A stretch of 64,000 bases of DNA from Pollutimonas nitritireducens (lineage in GTDB: Bacteria; Pseudomonadota; Gammaproteobacteria; Burkholderiales; Burkholderiaceae_B), in NCBI RefSeq assembly GCF_002849615.1, contig NZ_PDNV01000008.1, forward strand, positions 62,001-126,000, in the 5' to 3' direction. A model generated the notes under the pieces. The model was given only the letters and a program-made list of their open reading frames with translations. It was not told where the DNA came from and searched no databases. Below, piece after piece: positions 42,751 through 51,884 of the stretch. Position 1 is the stretch's first letter; every line of letters starts with the position of its first letter. The position numbers and the translations under genes are program-made.

Positions 42751-43686
42751 ATGCTGGCTTACCTTGCGTCTCGCGGGCTACGGTCGTTATTGACGATCTT
42801 TTTAGTCCTTAGTTTTGCCTTTGTCATTTTGCGGATGTCGGGCGATCCCGCCCTGATCATCCTGTCGCCCGATGCGCCACCGGAAGCGATTGAAGCCTTC
42901 CGTAAAAGCTGGGGGCTGGACGTTCCCTTGTGGCAGCAATTTGTTGGCTACTTTGTCAGCCTGGCCCAGGGGAACTTTGGCGAATCCATGCGCGATGGCA
43001 CCCCGGCCATGCAACTGGTTATCGACGCCATCCCGGCCACCCTGGCCATCGCTCTGCCCGCCTTCCTGCTGCATTTGCTCATCGGCATTCCCACCGGAAT
43101 TTTCGCAGCCCTGCACCGCGACTCTTTCGTTGACCGGGCTGTCATGAGTCTGTCGGTTGCCGGGCACTGCCTGCCCAGCTTCGTTCTAGGCCTGGTACTG
43201 GTACTGGTTTTTTCCGTCAGTTTAGGCTGGCTGCCCAGTGGAGGCTACGGTACGCCGGGGCATGCCGTACTGCCAATCCTGACACTGAGCGTTGGGGGCG
43301 CCGCCGTGCTGGCACGGTTTACGCGGTCCGCCATGCTGGAAGTCCTGGGCCAGCCCTATATCCGGGCGGCCTGCGCCAAGGGATTGACGTGGCGCCAGGT
43401 CGTGATCCGCCATGCCCTGCCCAATGCCGCCATGCCCATGATCACGATAGCCGGTCTCATGCTGGGCGGCCTGGTAGCCGGCGCGGTAATCGTAGAAAGT
43501 GTTTTTTCCTGGCCAGGCATCGGTCGCCTGATCGTCTCGGCCGTTTCCAATCGGGATCTGTCGGTGGTTCAGGCGGCCCTGCTGCTCATCACCATCACCA
43601 TGGTCCTGTCCAATCTAATCGTAGACGCTGTGTATTGCCTGGTCGACCCGCGCCTGCGTAGCGCCTCATCCAAGGCGGGGGTCTGA
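42751..43686 (+). CDS. ABC peptide-type permease, OppB/DppB family
   Basis: A 311-residue inner-membrane permease with six membrane segments. The N-terminus MLAYLASRGLRSLLTIFLVL and the PYIRAACAKGLTWRQVVIRH cytoplasmic loop are typical of DppB. It lies 9 bases after the OppF-like gene. Confidence 0.94.
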   Translation: MLAYLASRGLRSLLTIFLVLSFAFVILRMSGDPALIILSPDAPPEAIEAFRKSWGLDVPLWQQFVGYFVSLAQGNFGESMRDGTPAMQLVIDAIPATLAIALPAFLLHLLIGIPTGIFAALHRDSFVDRAVMSLSVAGHCLPSFVLGLVLVLVFSVSLGWLPSGGYGTPGHAVLPILTLSVGGAAVLARFTRSAMLEVLGQPYIRAACAKGLTWRQVVIRHALPNAAMPMITIAGLMLGGLVAGAVIVESVFSWPGIGRLIVSAVSNRDLSVVQAALLLITITMVLSNLIVDAVYCLVDPRLRSASSKAGV

Positions 43687-43689
43687 ACA

Positions 43690-44604
43690 ATGAAACTCTC
43701 TTCATCGATTATGACCGCCGAAGTGCCGTCTATGGAATACACGGTTCCCGCGAGACGCGTCAGCCCTGTGGCGCTGTTTCTGCGCGACTGCTCGCCATTG
43801 GTCCTGGCGGGCATGGGGTGGATAGTCGGCATGTTGATCATTGCCTTGCTGGCCGACCTGCTCGCTCCGTCTACCTATAGTGCACTGGATCTGAAAGCCC
43901 GGCTGCAACCGCCCGCCTTTTTCGGCGGCACCCGCGCACATTGGCTCGGCACCGACGAACTGGGCCGCGATGTCCTTTCGCGCTTGATCATTTCGATTCA
44001 GATCAGCTTATTGATTGCGTTTGCCAGCACGATGATTTCCGCGCTGATCGGCGTTGTCCTGGGTTTTTTGGCCGCCCATTTTCGCGGCTGGGTGGAACAA
44101 CTGGTCCTGACACTGATCGACTTTCAGGCGTCCATGCCCTTCATGATCATTGCCCTGGCCGTCCTGGCCTTCTTCGGTAATACGCTGACTTTGTTCATTT
44201 GCCTGATGGGTTTCTACGGCTGGGAACGTACCGCCCGGATCACCCGCAGCCTGACCATTGCAGCCAACGAACAAGGCTACGCCAGCGCGGCTCACGATAT
44301 CGGCGCCTCGCCATGGCGCGTATACGGGCGGCACGTTCTGCCCAATATCGCCAGCACGATTATCGTGAGCATCACCCTGACTTTCCCCGAAGTCATTCTG
44401 CTTGAATCGGGGCTGTCATTCCTGGGCCTGGGCGTGCAACCACCATTGACCAGTCTTGGGAATATGGTTGGATACGGACGCGAGTATCTGCAATCCGCGC
44501 CCTGGATCCTGCTGGCACCCAGCGCCATCATTGTTCTGACTACCTTTTTTATCAGCCTGGTGGGCGACTGGCTTCGCGACCATCTCGATCCGACCCTGCG
44601 TTGA
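43690..44604 (+). CDS. ABC peptide-type permease, OppC/DppC family
   Basis: A 304-residue permease. HWLGTDELGRDVLSRLI, the OppC N-terminal signature, precedes five core membrane segments and the loop EQGYASAAHDIGASPWRVYG. Three bases separate it from the OppB-like gene. It completes the importer whose cargo is probably processed by the next gene. Confidence 0.94.
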   Translation: MKLSSSIMTAEVPSMEYTVPARRVSPVALFLRDCSPLVLAGMGWIVGMLIIALLADLLAPSTYSALDLKARLQPPAFFGGTRAHWLGTDELGRDVLSRLIISIQISLLIAFASTMISALIGVVLGFLAAHFRGWVEQLVLTLIDFQASMPFMIIALAVLAFFGNTLTLFICLMGFYGWERTARITRSLTIAANEQGYASAAHDIGASPWRVYGRHVLPNIASTIIVSITLTFPEVILLESGLSFLGLGVQPPLTSLGNMVGYGREYLQSAPWILLAPSAIIVLTTFFISLVGDWLRDHLDPTLR

Positions 44605-44626
44605 TCCTACCTATAAGAGAACCATA

Positions 44627-46168
44627 GTGACCAAACCAAAGAAAAACGTCCTGTTGATTGTTGTTGACCAATGGCGCGGCGACACGTTGGCCAAACTTGG
44701 CCACCCGGTTATCAAGACCCCGAACATTGACGCACTCGCCGAGCAAGGCGTAACGTTTGCGCGCCATTTCACCCAAGCCGTACCCTGCGGTCCAGGCCGT
44801 GCATCGCTACTGACGGGTCTCTACATGATGACCCATCGCGCGGTGCAAAACACAATTCCTCTGGATGCCCGTCATACGAATATCGCCATGGAAGTGCGCA
44901 AGGCAGGCTACGAGCCCGCCCTGGTCGGCTACACCACGACTACTCCTGATCCCCGCCACGTTGACGCGCAAGACCCACGATTCAAGGTATTGGGCGGCGA
45001 CATGGAAGGATGGAGGCCGGTTGGCTCATGGGGTTTGAAGATGGAGGCCTATTTCGCCTGGCTGGCGGCCCAGGGCTTTCCCATGCCCGACAACCCCTGG
45101 GACATCTGGCTGCCGCAAGGCCAGACCGACGCTGACCAGGGCGCCACCAACAAGCCCAGCGCGGTTCCTGCCGAACTGTCCGACACAACCTGGTTTACTG
45201 ACCGGGCCATCGAATACTTGCATGGAGTGCAAGATAAGCCCTGGTTCTTGCATCTGGGCTACTACCGCCCGCATCCGCCTTTTTCCGCCCCGGCTCCGTA
45301 CCACCAGATGTACGATCCCGCGGATTGCCCCTCGCCCATACGCGCCGCATCGGTTGATACCGAGGCCGAACAGCACCCCTTGCTGGAGTTCTACCTGGAC
45401 AATATTGAACGCAAGAAATTTTTCCAGAACGGCGACGGCCTGGGCTGCAGCATGGACGACGCAGAAATTCGACAGATGCGCGCCACCTACTACGGGCTGA
45501 TGAGCGAGGTGGATGCACAACTGGGCCGCGTGTTCGACTACCTGAAGAAAACAGGCCAGTGGGACGACACCTTGATCGTATTCACCAGCGACCACGGTGA
45601 ACAGTTGGGCGACCATCACCTGCTGGGTAAACTGGGCTACTTTGATCAAAGCTATCATATCCCTATGATTATCCGGGATCCCGCCAAGTCGGCCGATGCC
45701 ACGCGCGGCAGTATTGTCGAGCGTTTCACCGAAACGATAGACACCATGCCCACCCTGCTGGACTGGCTGGGCCTGCCCGTACCGCGCACCTGCGACGGCT
45801 ATTCCTTGTTGCCGTTCGTCCATAACGGCACCGCCCCGGCAGACTGGCGCACTGAAGTCCATTACGAATTCGATTTCCGTAATATTTTTTATTCCAAGCC
45901 CGAAGAAGCCCTGGGCCTGAAAATGGATGAATGCGCTCTATCGGTGATCCAGAACGAACATTACAAATATGTCCACTTCGCCGCCTTGCCGCCTTTGTTC
46001 TTTGATCTGCAGAAAGACCCGGATCAACTTCATAACGTGGCGCAAGACCCTTCTTATACACATCAGGTATTGACTATGGCAGGAAAAATGCTCAATTGGA
46101 AATTGCTACACGCCGACCGCACGCTCACCGGATATGCCGCATCGCCGGCCGGATTGACTTCACGATGA
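44627..46168 (+). CDS. Phosphonate monoester hydrolase/phosphodiesterase-like sulfatase-family enzyme
   Basis: A 513-residue protein, the same length as the Rhizobium and Burkholderia phosphonate monoester hydrolases and, as far as I recall their sequences, very similar throughout. Shared stretches include LLIVVDQWRGD (metal Asp D14), AVPCGPGRASLLTGLYMMTH with the formylglycine Cys at C54, HRAVQNTIPLDARHTN, GYTTTTPDPR, FTSDHGEQLGDHHLLGK and LHADRTLTGY. These enzymes hydrolyse phosphonate monoesters, phosphodiesters and, weakly, sulfate esters. GTG start with AAGAGAA upstream. C54 needs an FGE; one is encoded at 7390-8394. It sits at the end of a peptide-type importer operon, so the imported ligand is probably its substrate. 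Confidence 0.9.
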   Translation: MTKPKKNVLLIVVDQWRGDTLAKLGHPVIKTPNIDALAEQGVTFARHFTQAVPCGPGRASLLTGLYMMTHRAVQNTIPLDARHTNIAMEVRKAGYEPALVGYTTTTPDPRHVDAQDPRFKVLGGDMEGWRPVGSWGLKMEAYFAWLAAQGFPMPDNPWDIWLPQGQTDADQGATNKPSAVPAELSDTTWFTDRAIEYLHGVQDKPWFLHLGYYRPHPPFSAPAPYHQMYDPADCPSPIRAASVDTEAEQHPLLEFYLDNIERKKFFQNGDGLGCSMDDAEIRQMRATYYGLMSEVDAQLGRVFDYLKKTGQWDDTLIVFTSDHGEQLGDHHLLGKLGYFDQSYHIPMIIRDPAKSADATRGSIVERFTETIDTMPTLLDWLGLPVPRTCDGYSLLPFVHNGTAPADWRTEVHYEFDFRNIFYSKPEEALGLKMDECALSVIQNEHYKYVHFAALPPLFFDLQKDPDQLHNVAQDPSYTHQVLTMAGKMLNWKLLHADRTLTGYAASPAGLTSR

Positions 46169-46830
46169 GCGCGGCCCGACTCGTCGCTTCGCGCAAGGCC
46201 TTGATATTCGACCTGGACGGCACGCTGGTCGACACCCAACCCGATATTCGCAAAGCAATCAATGGCGCATTGCGCGATTGTGGCTTCGAGGAAATGGCCG
46301 AGGATGCAAAGGTACCCAATCTTCACGCCACCTTGCCCGTTATTCTTAGTGCCGTCATGGAACAGCGGGGCATCTGCACATCGTCCATGGAAGCGTTACG
46401 CCTGTCCTATATAAAACACTACCGGGGGCAGGCCCATGCCGGCTCAGTGATCTATCCGGGTGTCATGGAGCTACTTAACGCCCATCAGGACCGCGGCGGC
46501 ATCATGGCGGTGTGCACCAATAAAAATCGGGCGGATGCGCTGAACGTACTGGAGCGCTGCAATATTTTGCCCTTCTTCCAGTACGTGACAGGCGGCGACA
46601 CCACCGCTCATCCCAAGCCCCACCCGGCGCCTCTGGCGCACACACTGCAACAGCTGCAAACCGACTCCGCGGACGCCATTCTTATCGGTGATACTCATGC
46701 CGATGCTTTGTGCGCTCAGAGTGTGCAAACCGGTTTTGTGCTGCATGTGGCCGGGTATGGCGGCCAGAAGGCGCTGGACTGCCCTAACGATGCGCAGTTC
46801 CACCGTTACTCGGAGCTTCAAAGCAGATAG
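46165..46830 (+). CDS. HAD family phosphatase (phosphoglycolate-phosphatase-like)
   Basis: A 221-residue HAD hydrolase with motif I DLDGTLVDT (nucleophile D16, acid D18), motif II VCTNKNR, motif III HPKPHPAPL and motif IV GDTHADALCA. The start overlaps the stop of the PMH-like gene (ATGA). It probably removes phosphate from a product of the PMH-like enzyme, so that an imported phosphodiester would be taken down in two steps. A phosphonatase is less likely: the N-terminal cap lacks the expected Schiff-base Lys context, as far as I can see. Confidence 0.9.
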   Translation: MSAARLVASRKALIFDLDGTLVDTQPDIRKAINGALRDCGFEEMAEDAKVPNLHATLPVILSAVMEQRGICTSSMEALRLSYIKHYRGQAHAGSVIYPGVMELLNAHQDRGGIMAVCTNKNRADALNVLERCNILPFFQYVTGGDTTAHPKPHPAPLAHTLQQLQTDSADAILIGDTHADALCAQSVQTGFVLHVAGYGGQKALDCPNDAQFHRYSELQSR

Positions 46831-47044
46831 TCACCTCCCGCCGCCACACCGGTTAAGTGATATCATTCTGTCACTTGCATTACATCAGAGTATGCAGTGG
46901 TCCTTGAATAGTCAGGGGGTTTGCAAGCAGCCCACCTTCTATGAGACATCGCGCGCTCACACCCATAACTGGATCGCATTCCGCTAGAAACAAATTAATG
47001 ATTCTGGCTATCGTTCTGTTGAAATATTCAAGAAAAGGAAAGCT

Positions 47045-47791
47045 GTGAGAGCCGTCGACAGAATTTTTTCGGTGCTTGACGCTTTTACACCGAGTCAGCC
47101 GAAACTGACGCTACAAGAAATCAGTGATCGTATCTCGCTTTCAAAAGCAACCACGTTCAGATTAGTCAACAGCCTGTACGACGCTGGCTATCTTGTCCGA
47201 CTGGATGATCAAAAATACTGTTTGTCGATGAAACTCATCAAACTGGCTGGCGTCGTAGCGACTGGTCTGAGTATTCGTGACATCGCGCATCCGATAATGG
47301 TGGGCATTGCCGATCAGACTGGAGAGACCATTAGTCTGAATACCGCCGTCGGGCGCGAACGCGTCTGCATCGATGTCGTTGAATCCAGCTCTCGCTTAAT
47401 GCATATTGTGAATCTGGGTGAGCATGCCCCATTGTATTTCGGTGCTACTGGAAAGGTACTTCTCTCGAACCTGTCCCAGGACGAGCAGGCCACCGTTCTA
47501 AAAACATTACCGGCCGACTTTCCCCTCACCGCCAAAAAACTTAAAGCCCAACTGGATGAAATTCATACGCAACGCTACGCAGTCACCAGGAGCGAACGCG
47601 TCATTGGGTCTCTAGCAATTTCTGTAGCCATATTTGACATCAATGATCAGGGAAAATTCGCCATAACACTTACCGGTCCTGAAGAACGGATGAAAATCCA
47701 GGAAGAGCGAAACCTCGACCTTATGCTTACCGCACAAAGAGAGGTTTCTTCCAAAATGGGATCCAGCCTTTTTTCACCCAATCTGCAATAA
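47045..47791 (+). CDS. IclR family transcriptional regulator (first of a paralogous pair)
   Basis: A 248-residue regulator. The winged HTH covers residues 1-60 (LTLQEISDRISLSKATTFRL), followed by the IclR effector domain (CIDVVESSSRLMHIVNLGEH, APLYFGATGKVLL). GTG start with AAGGA 5 bases upstream. It is very similar along its length to the IclR protein at 56458-57207, including the start VRAV(D/N)RIFS(V/I)LDAF. The two bracket the CoA-catabolic genes. It probably senses the pathway substrate and binds GTTTCAT/ATGAAAC-type sites (inference). Confidence 0.94.
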   Translation: MRAVDRIFSVLDAFTPSQPKLTLQEISDRISLSKATTFRLVNSLYDAGYLVRLDDQKYCLSMKLIKLAGVVATGLSIRDIAHPIMVGIADQTGETISLNTAVGRERVCIDVVESSSRLMHIVNLGEHAPLYFGATGKVLLSNLSQDEQATVLKTLPADFPLTAKKLKAQLDEIHTQRYAVTRSERVIGSLAISVAIFDINDQGKFAITLTGPEERMKIQEERNLDLMLTAQREVSSKMGSSLFSPNLQ

Positions 47792-47837
47792 AACAACTTC
47801 CCTGCCCTACGTGTGCCAAAGGCAATGGGTAAGCAAG

Positions 47838-49037
47838 TTATAGCTCAACCCTGAGTCGCTTCAATTTGTCCTCATCCAGCGTCACCCCAAGCCCCGGTTT
47901 GTCGCCGATGAAAAGATGCTTACCTTTTCTGGGTATTGGTTCAGTGACGATATCCTCAGCGAGCACCTCATTGATGCCAACGGCGATCGGGCCCTCTAAC
48001 AGCGGGCCAGGCCACGAGGTAGCAAGATGAATAGCCGCCGCCGACACTACGCTTGCTCCCGGATGGTTGCCGGGAAAAATCCTCATTCCACCCGCCGAGC
48101 CTATTTCCCATAAGCGTTTACACGCCCAGGCACCGCCATTTTTAGCGATCTTTGTTTGGAACACGCTGGCTGCCTTCATAGAGATCACTTTCAAGAGATC
48201 ATAGTCGGAGGATACCGCCTCGTCAGCCATGAACGGAACATTGTAGCGACGTGCCAGCTCTGCCATGCCATCGAGATTGGAGGGGGGTAGCAATTGCTCT
48301 ACTGCATCGAGTCCCAAGTGCTGAACCCGATTCATGAAGCGTAAAGCGCCGGCCCAATCCATACCACTGTTGCCGTCGGCACGAATGATCGCCTTGTCAC
48401 CAAAGGCGTCCACAACTTTCTCTACCACACCCGCATCGCGATCCGGATCATTGCCAACTTTAATGGTAAAGCTTGTAAACCCTTTTTCTATCCAGTTTCT
48501 GACGTCGTCAAGCAAGGCTTCTTCATCCTCGGATATGCCCAGTGTGATGCCGGCACACACCGAGTCTCGAGCCTTACCACCCAATAACTGATACGCTGGT
48601 ATACCAAGAACCTTGCCCTGAAGGTCGAGAAGAGCATCAGAGATTGGAGCCAGCGCATAGTTGGAACTCCAGACGCAGTCCCTGAGTTCGCCAAGAATCG
48701 ATGCATGATTAAACACATTCTTGCCAATCAAGCGGGGAGCGAATTGTTCCTGGATTATCGAAATAAGGCTTCTTAAGGTATCCCGACTGCCTTGGCGCAA
48801 CCACGCCTGTGTTTCGCCGATACCCACCAGGCCCGATGTTGTGTGCATTTTGAGCACGAGCACATCAATTCCCGGACGTGGGGCACCAAATGCTATCTTG
48901 AAGTCGGTTTTAAAAGGTAACCGAAGAGGAATCAACTCAAGCTCACGAATAACCCCAGCCTGGAAGGCATCTGATTTCACCCAATTGGCGGGCTCGGAAT
49001 GTTGGCTAACTTGAATATCACTGTTGCTGAGTTTCAT
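47838..49037 (-). CDS. Enolase superfamily enzyme, muconate-lactonizing/mandelate-racemase type
   Basis: A 399-residue (beta/alpha)8 enzyme of the MLE branch. The Lys base is K193 (TIKVG, where the usual first Lys of KxK is T191). Metal ligands are D221 (RADGN), E247 (VEQLL) and D272 (ADEAV), and the second Lys is K296 (QTKIAKNGG). Members racemise, cycloisomerise or dehydrate carboxylates by taking the alpha proton. About 27 residues precede the usual N-terminus, so a later start is possible. Its 5' end overlaps the MmgE/PrpD gene by 20 bases. Together with that gene it would rearrange a carboxylate skeleton before CoA activation. Confidence 0.9.
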   Translation of the reverse strand: MKLSNSDIQVSQHSEPANWVKSDAFQAGVIRELELIPLRLPFKTDFKIAFGAPRPGIDVLVLKMHTTSGLVGIGETQAWLRQGSRDTLRSLISIIQEQFAPRLIGKNVFNHASILGELRDCVWSSNYALAPISDALLDLQGKVLGIPAYQLLGGKARDSVCAGITLGISEDEEALLDDVRNWIEKGFTSFTIKVGNDPDRDAGVVEKVVDAFGDKAIIRADGNSGMDWAGALRFMNRVQHLGLDAVEQLLPPSNLDGMAELARRYNVPFMADEAVSSDYDLLKVISMKAASVFQTKIAKNGGAWACKRLWEIGSAGGMRIFPGNHPGASVVSAAAIHLATSWPGPLLEGPIAVGINEVLAEDIVTEPIPRKGKHLFIGDKPGLGVTLDEDKLKRLRVEL

Positions 49038-50406
49038 GGCTGTCCTCTAGTAAAGCGCTTAACGAGTAAATGTCACTAGTGCTTAAAAGGCTTTCGACAC
49101 ACTCAAGAATGGCAACTTGCTGGCCCGTAGAAATGTGTCCTGCGGTCAGAAGCAAAAACTTGTCTTTTATCTCCGGTCTGTGAAGTGGGTTCGCCGCCGA
49201 ACCGGAGCAATCTTGTATGGTGTGCGTCAGCGTCCGACCATCACGCAGATTGATGGTGATTGAACCCGCGTACTTCTGTGGAAAAAGCCTGTCTAATTCG
49301 TCGCTGACAACGCCAGAGATAGCATCGGCTACATTAAGCAACACGGAAGAGCGCAAACGACTTTCGCCGAACTGTGTGGGATCCCCGGCATCGGCGCACA
49401 AAGCGACAGCCAGAGAAAACGGAAGAGAGTACTGAGCCGACATCACTGACTCAGGTCTGTATTCCATATGGCCGGATATCATGTGCCTGGACCCATACGC
49501 CTTGACCGCGAGAATATCGTCGACGGAGAAAGAGTTATGTGCCTTCAGATATTTGATCGCATCGATAGCTGAGTGAAACAGTCGGCAGCATGCGTAAGGT
49601 TTGATACTGATCTCGTCGACAATCCACCTCTGGCCGAGATTTTCCAGAATCTTGTCCTTATCGGCGCTTGAGGAATTGGTCGCTACGTAGCCTCTCGGGC
49701 GGTCCAGTGTTTCCCTCGGACCTGTAAAGCCCAACCTCGCCAATTTGGCTGCTACAACGCCACTGTGAGCCGGCCAACCCGCATGCAAACGCTTGACCAT
49801 CGTTCCCATGGCGTCCTCGGTGAAGGCCATGCTTCCGGAATGAAGTGACGTCGCAATACCCCACGCAATATTCAGTTCGGCGCCGCTTAAACCAAGCAGT
49901 TTGGCAACGCCAGCACATGCCCCGAACACGCCATGGTTAGCGGTAGGATGCCAGCCTCGTGCCATAAAGTCCGGATCGAAGGCAGCGCCTATTCTGCCCA
50001 TGGCTTCGTAACCAGTGATGATCGCAACAATAGTTTCTTGCGGGGTGCTCTTCCGCTCTTGTGCAATGGCCAGCACGGCGGCAAATACTACCGCGCCTGG
50101 GTGGCTGACGGAAGCCTCATGCGTATCATCGAGCTCTATTCCATGTGCCATGGTTCCATTGACCAGGGCTGCCAGATCTGCGCTTGTACGGTGTGCTCCG
50201 TAAATTAGCGAAGGTCCGCTTGCGTTTTGTTCTTGCGCATACTTAAGAAGTATTTGCGTCCAGGGAAGCTTCCTGCCGGCAATTGACACCGCAAGATGAT
50301 CTATTAGCAGATCAATACATCGTTCCCTGGTTGAGGACGGTATATCCTCGTAGGCTAGCGACATTAAAAAGCCCGCCAGCTGTTGCGTAATCGTTGGAGT
50401 TACCAT
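49018..50406 (-). CDS. MmgE/PrpD family protein (first copy)
   Basis: A 462-residue member of the family that includes 2-methylcitrate dehydratase, cis-aconitate decarboxylase and iminodisuccinate epimerase. The start is chosen at MVTPTITQQLAGFLMSLAYE. The family motif is seen as IELDDTHEASVSHPGAVVFA and GWHPTANHGVFGACAGVAKL. It probably dehydrates, decarboxylates or epimerises a di- or tricarboxylate. It follows the TctC gene after a hairpin. A second MmgE/PrpD gene lies at 55055. Confidence 0.9.
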   Translation of the reverse strand: MVTPTITQQLAGFLMSLAYEDIPSSTRERCIDLLIDHLAVSIAGRKLPWTQILLKYAQEQNASGPSLIYGAHRTSADLAALVNGTMAHGIELDDTHEASVSHPGAVVFAAVLAIAQERKSTPQETIVAIITGYEAMGRIGAAFDPDFMARGWHPTANHGVFGACAGVAKLLGLSGAELNIAWGIATSLHSGSMAFTEDAMGTMVKRLHAGWPAHSGVVAAKLARLGFTGPRETLDRPRGYVATNSSSADKDKILENLGQRWIVDEISIKPYACCRLFHSAIDAIKYLKAHNSFSVDDILAVKAYGSRHMISGHMEYRPESVMSAQYSLPFSLAVALCADAGDPTQFGESRLRSSVLLNVADAISGVVSDELDRLFPQKYAGSITINLRDGRTLTHTIQDCSGSAANPLHRPEIKDKFLLLTAGHISTGQQVAILECVESLLSTSDIYSLSALLEDSHETQQQ

Positions 50407-50474
50407 GATAAACCCTGAGAGTGACCCGTTTAACGTTATCCGCCGCCACAAGTCCGCAATAGTGCAGAAGAACC

Positions 50475-50500
50475 GGTCAGGCTTTAACTAAAGCCTGACC
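50475..50500 (-). terminator. Perfect 12-bp hairpin between TctC and MmgE/PrpD genes
   Basis: GGTCAGGCTTTA-AC-TAAAGCCTGACC: 12 perfect pairs and a 2-base loop, 38 bases past the TctC stop and 69 before the next start. The tail GGTTCTTCTGC is only weakly T-rich. It may be a partial terminator or processing site that lowers expression of the two enzymes relative to the receptor. Confidence 0.6.
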
Positions 50501-50538
50501 AGCTCAACTGGCTACTATCAGCGACTTGGTTTTCCGAC

Positions 50539-51525
50539 TTACGATGGAGTGACGCCGGCCGCTTTTGCTGCCGCCTTCCAAAACTCCAACTCAAGATTAA
50601 AGAACTTGTTCATTTCCTCGGGTGTGCCACCCAGGGGCATTACGCCAAGCTCATCAAACCTTTTGATGACATCGGGCATCTTGAGAATCTCATTCACTTC
50701 TTTGTTGATCAACGTGACCACATCTTTCGATATACCCGCCGGCCCTGATAGACCTAACCAATAGTCGGAGACCAGTCCAGTCAGCCCAAACTCTTCCAGC
50801 GTTTCCGCTTCTTGCATTTTGCTGGATCGCTTTGCAGACGTAACAAATAGCGGGGTGACAGCACCGCTTTTTACATGGGCCTGTAACGATGAAATGGTGC
50901 CGAAGTACGCGTCGATATTGCCACCCAGCAGATCCTGCAAGGCAGCGCCGCCCCCCTTATAGGGAATATGATTCAGCTTGATGCCTGCGCGCTCTGCGAT
51001 GACTTCCATGAGCAAATGGTGAATCGAACCAACCCCAGCTGAACCGTAAGCAAATTCCCCCGGCTTTTTCTTGGCGTACGCCACCAATCCTGCTATGTCC
51101 TTGACCTCGTTCAAAGAAGACCGCACCCCCATAAGATTGGGAGCCGAAGCAACGAGCACGATGTGTTCATGATCCTTTTTATAGTCATAAGGTAGCGACT
51201 CCTGTACAGATGGATTCGTGGTGTTCATGCTGTTAGTAAGCAGCAACGTGTATCCATCCGGCTTAGCTTTCGCAACGGTATTAGACGCAATGATGGTGTT
51301 GGCGCCGGGTTTGTTATCGACGACTACCGGAACATTCAAACGAGCGGACAAATGCTTGGCGATTTCGCGGGCCACAGAATCGCTGGAAGCGCCAGGGGTG
51401 AGGCCGACTACCAAGGTAATAGGCCGCTCGGGATATGCCGCGGTCTGCGACTGCGCCTGAGTCGATAAAGTCAGCACAGCGGCCGTAGTGGCCACATATA
51501 AAATTTTCTGGATGGTCTTACGCAT
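50539..51525 (-). CDS. Tripartite tricarboxylate transporter receptor, TctC/Bug family
   Basis: A 328-residue receptor. The signal peptide (ILYVATTAAVLTLSTQAQSQ) is followed by ITLVVGLTPGASSDSVAREI, VVVDNKPGANTIIASNTVAK and IPYKGGGAALQDLLGGNIDA. Divergent from the acyl-CoA dehydrogenase operon. It is probably the high-affinity receptor for the acid degraded by this island; its TctAB partners are not in the window. Confidence 0.95.
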   Translation of the reverse strand: MRKTIQKILYVATTAAVLTLSTQAQSQTAAYPERPITLVVGLTPGASSDSVAREIAKHLSARLNVPVVVDNKPGANTIIASNTVAKAKPDGYTLLLTNSMNTTNPSVQESLPYDYKKDHEHIVLVASAPNLMGVRSSLNEVKDIAGLVAYAKKKPGEFAYGSAGVGSIHHLLMEVIAERAGIKLNHIPYKGGGAALQDLLGGNIDAYFGTISSLQAHVKSGAVTPLFVTSAKRSSKMQEAETLEEFGLTGLVSDYWLGLSGPAGISKDVVTLINKEVNEILKMPDVIKRFDELGVMPLGGTPEEMNKFFNLELEFWKAAAKAAGVTPS

Positions 51526-51884
51526 CTTGTCTCCCTTACTGTTTTGATAACTGATATGTCAGTCAATACTCGATTAGAACCCGATTTTAGGTTTCATTAG
51601 ATGAAACGAAGTCCATTCTTATATCATAATGCTTTAATGAAACGGCCATTGCAATAGATGTTTCCCCTAACCTCTGCCTCGAGAACAATGCCATTACTGC
51701 GCACCCTGGCACTGGCAACACGGCGCCACGTTTAGAGCACGGTAGCCGTAGTCGGAATATCGGATGCTTTGCGCCGGCCAGAATTTCGTGTATGCTTTTA
51801 ATGAAACCAGTTTTAGTACACGAAACTTATATGTTCGCGCCGAAAACGCGATGAACTGTGTGGCGCATCAACAAGAGAATTATC
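51526..51884. promoter_or_regulatory. 359-base divergent control region with IclR-like operator and half-sites
   Basis: No gene is seen here. GTTTCAT-TAG-ATGAAAC (51591-51607) is a perfect inverted repeat. Further ATGAAAC half-sites lie at 51637-51643 and 51801-51807, each preceded by a GCTTT-type A/T run. The stretch from 51630 to 51810 contains no other clear signal. The region separates the TctC/PrpD/MLE operon from the acyl-CoA dehydrogenase operon, so one regulator could control both. Confidence 0.6.
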
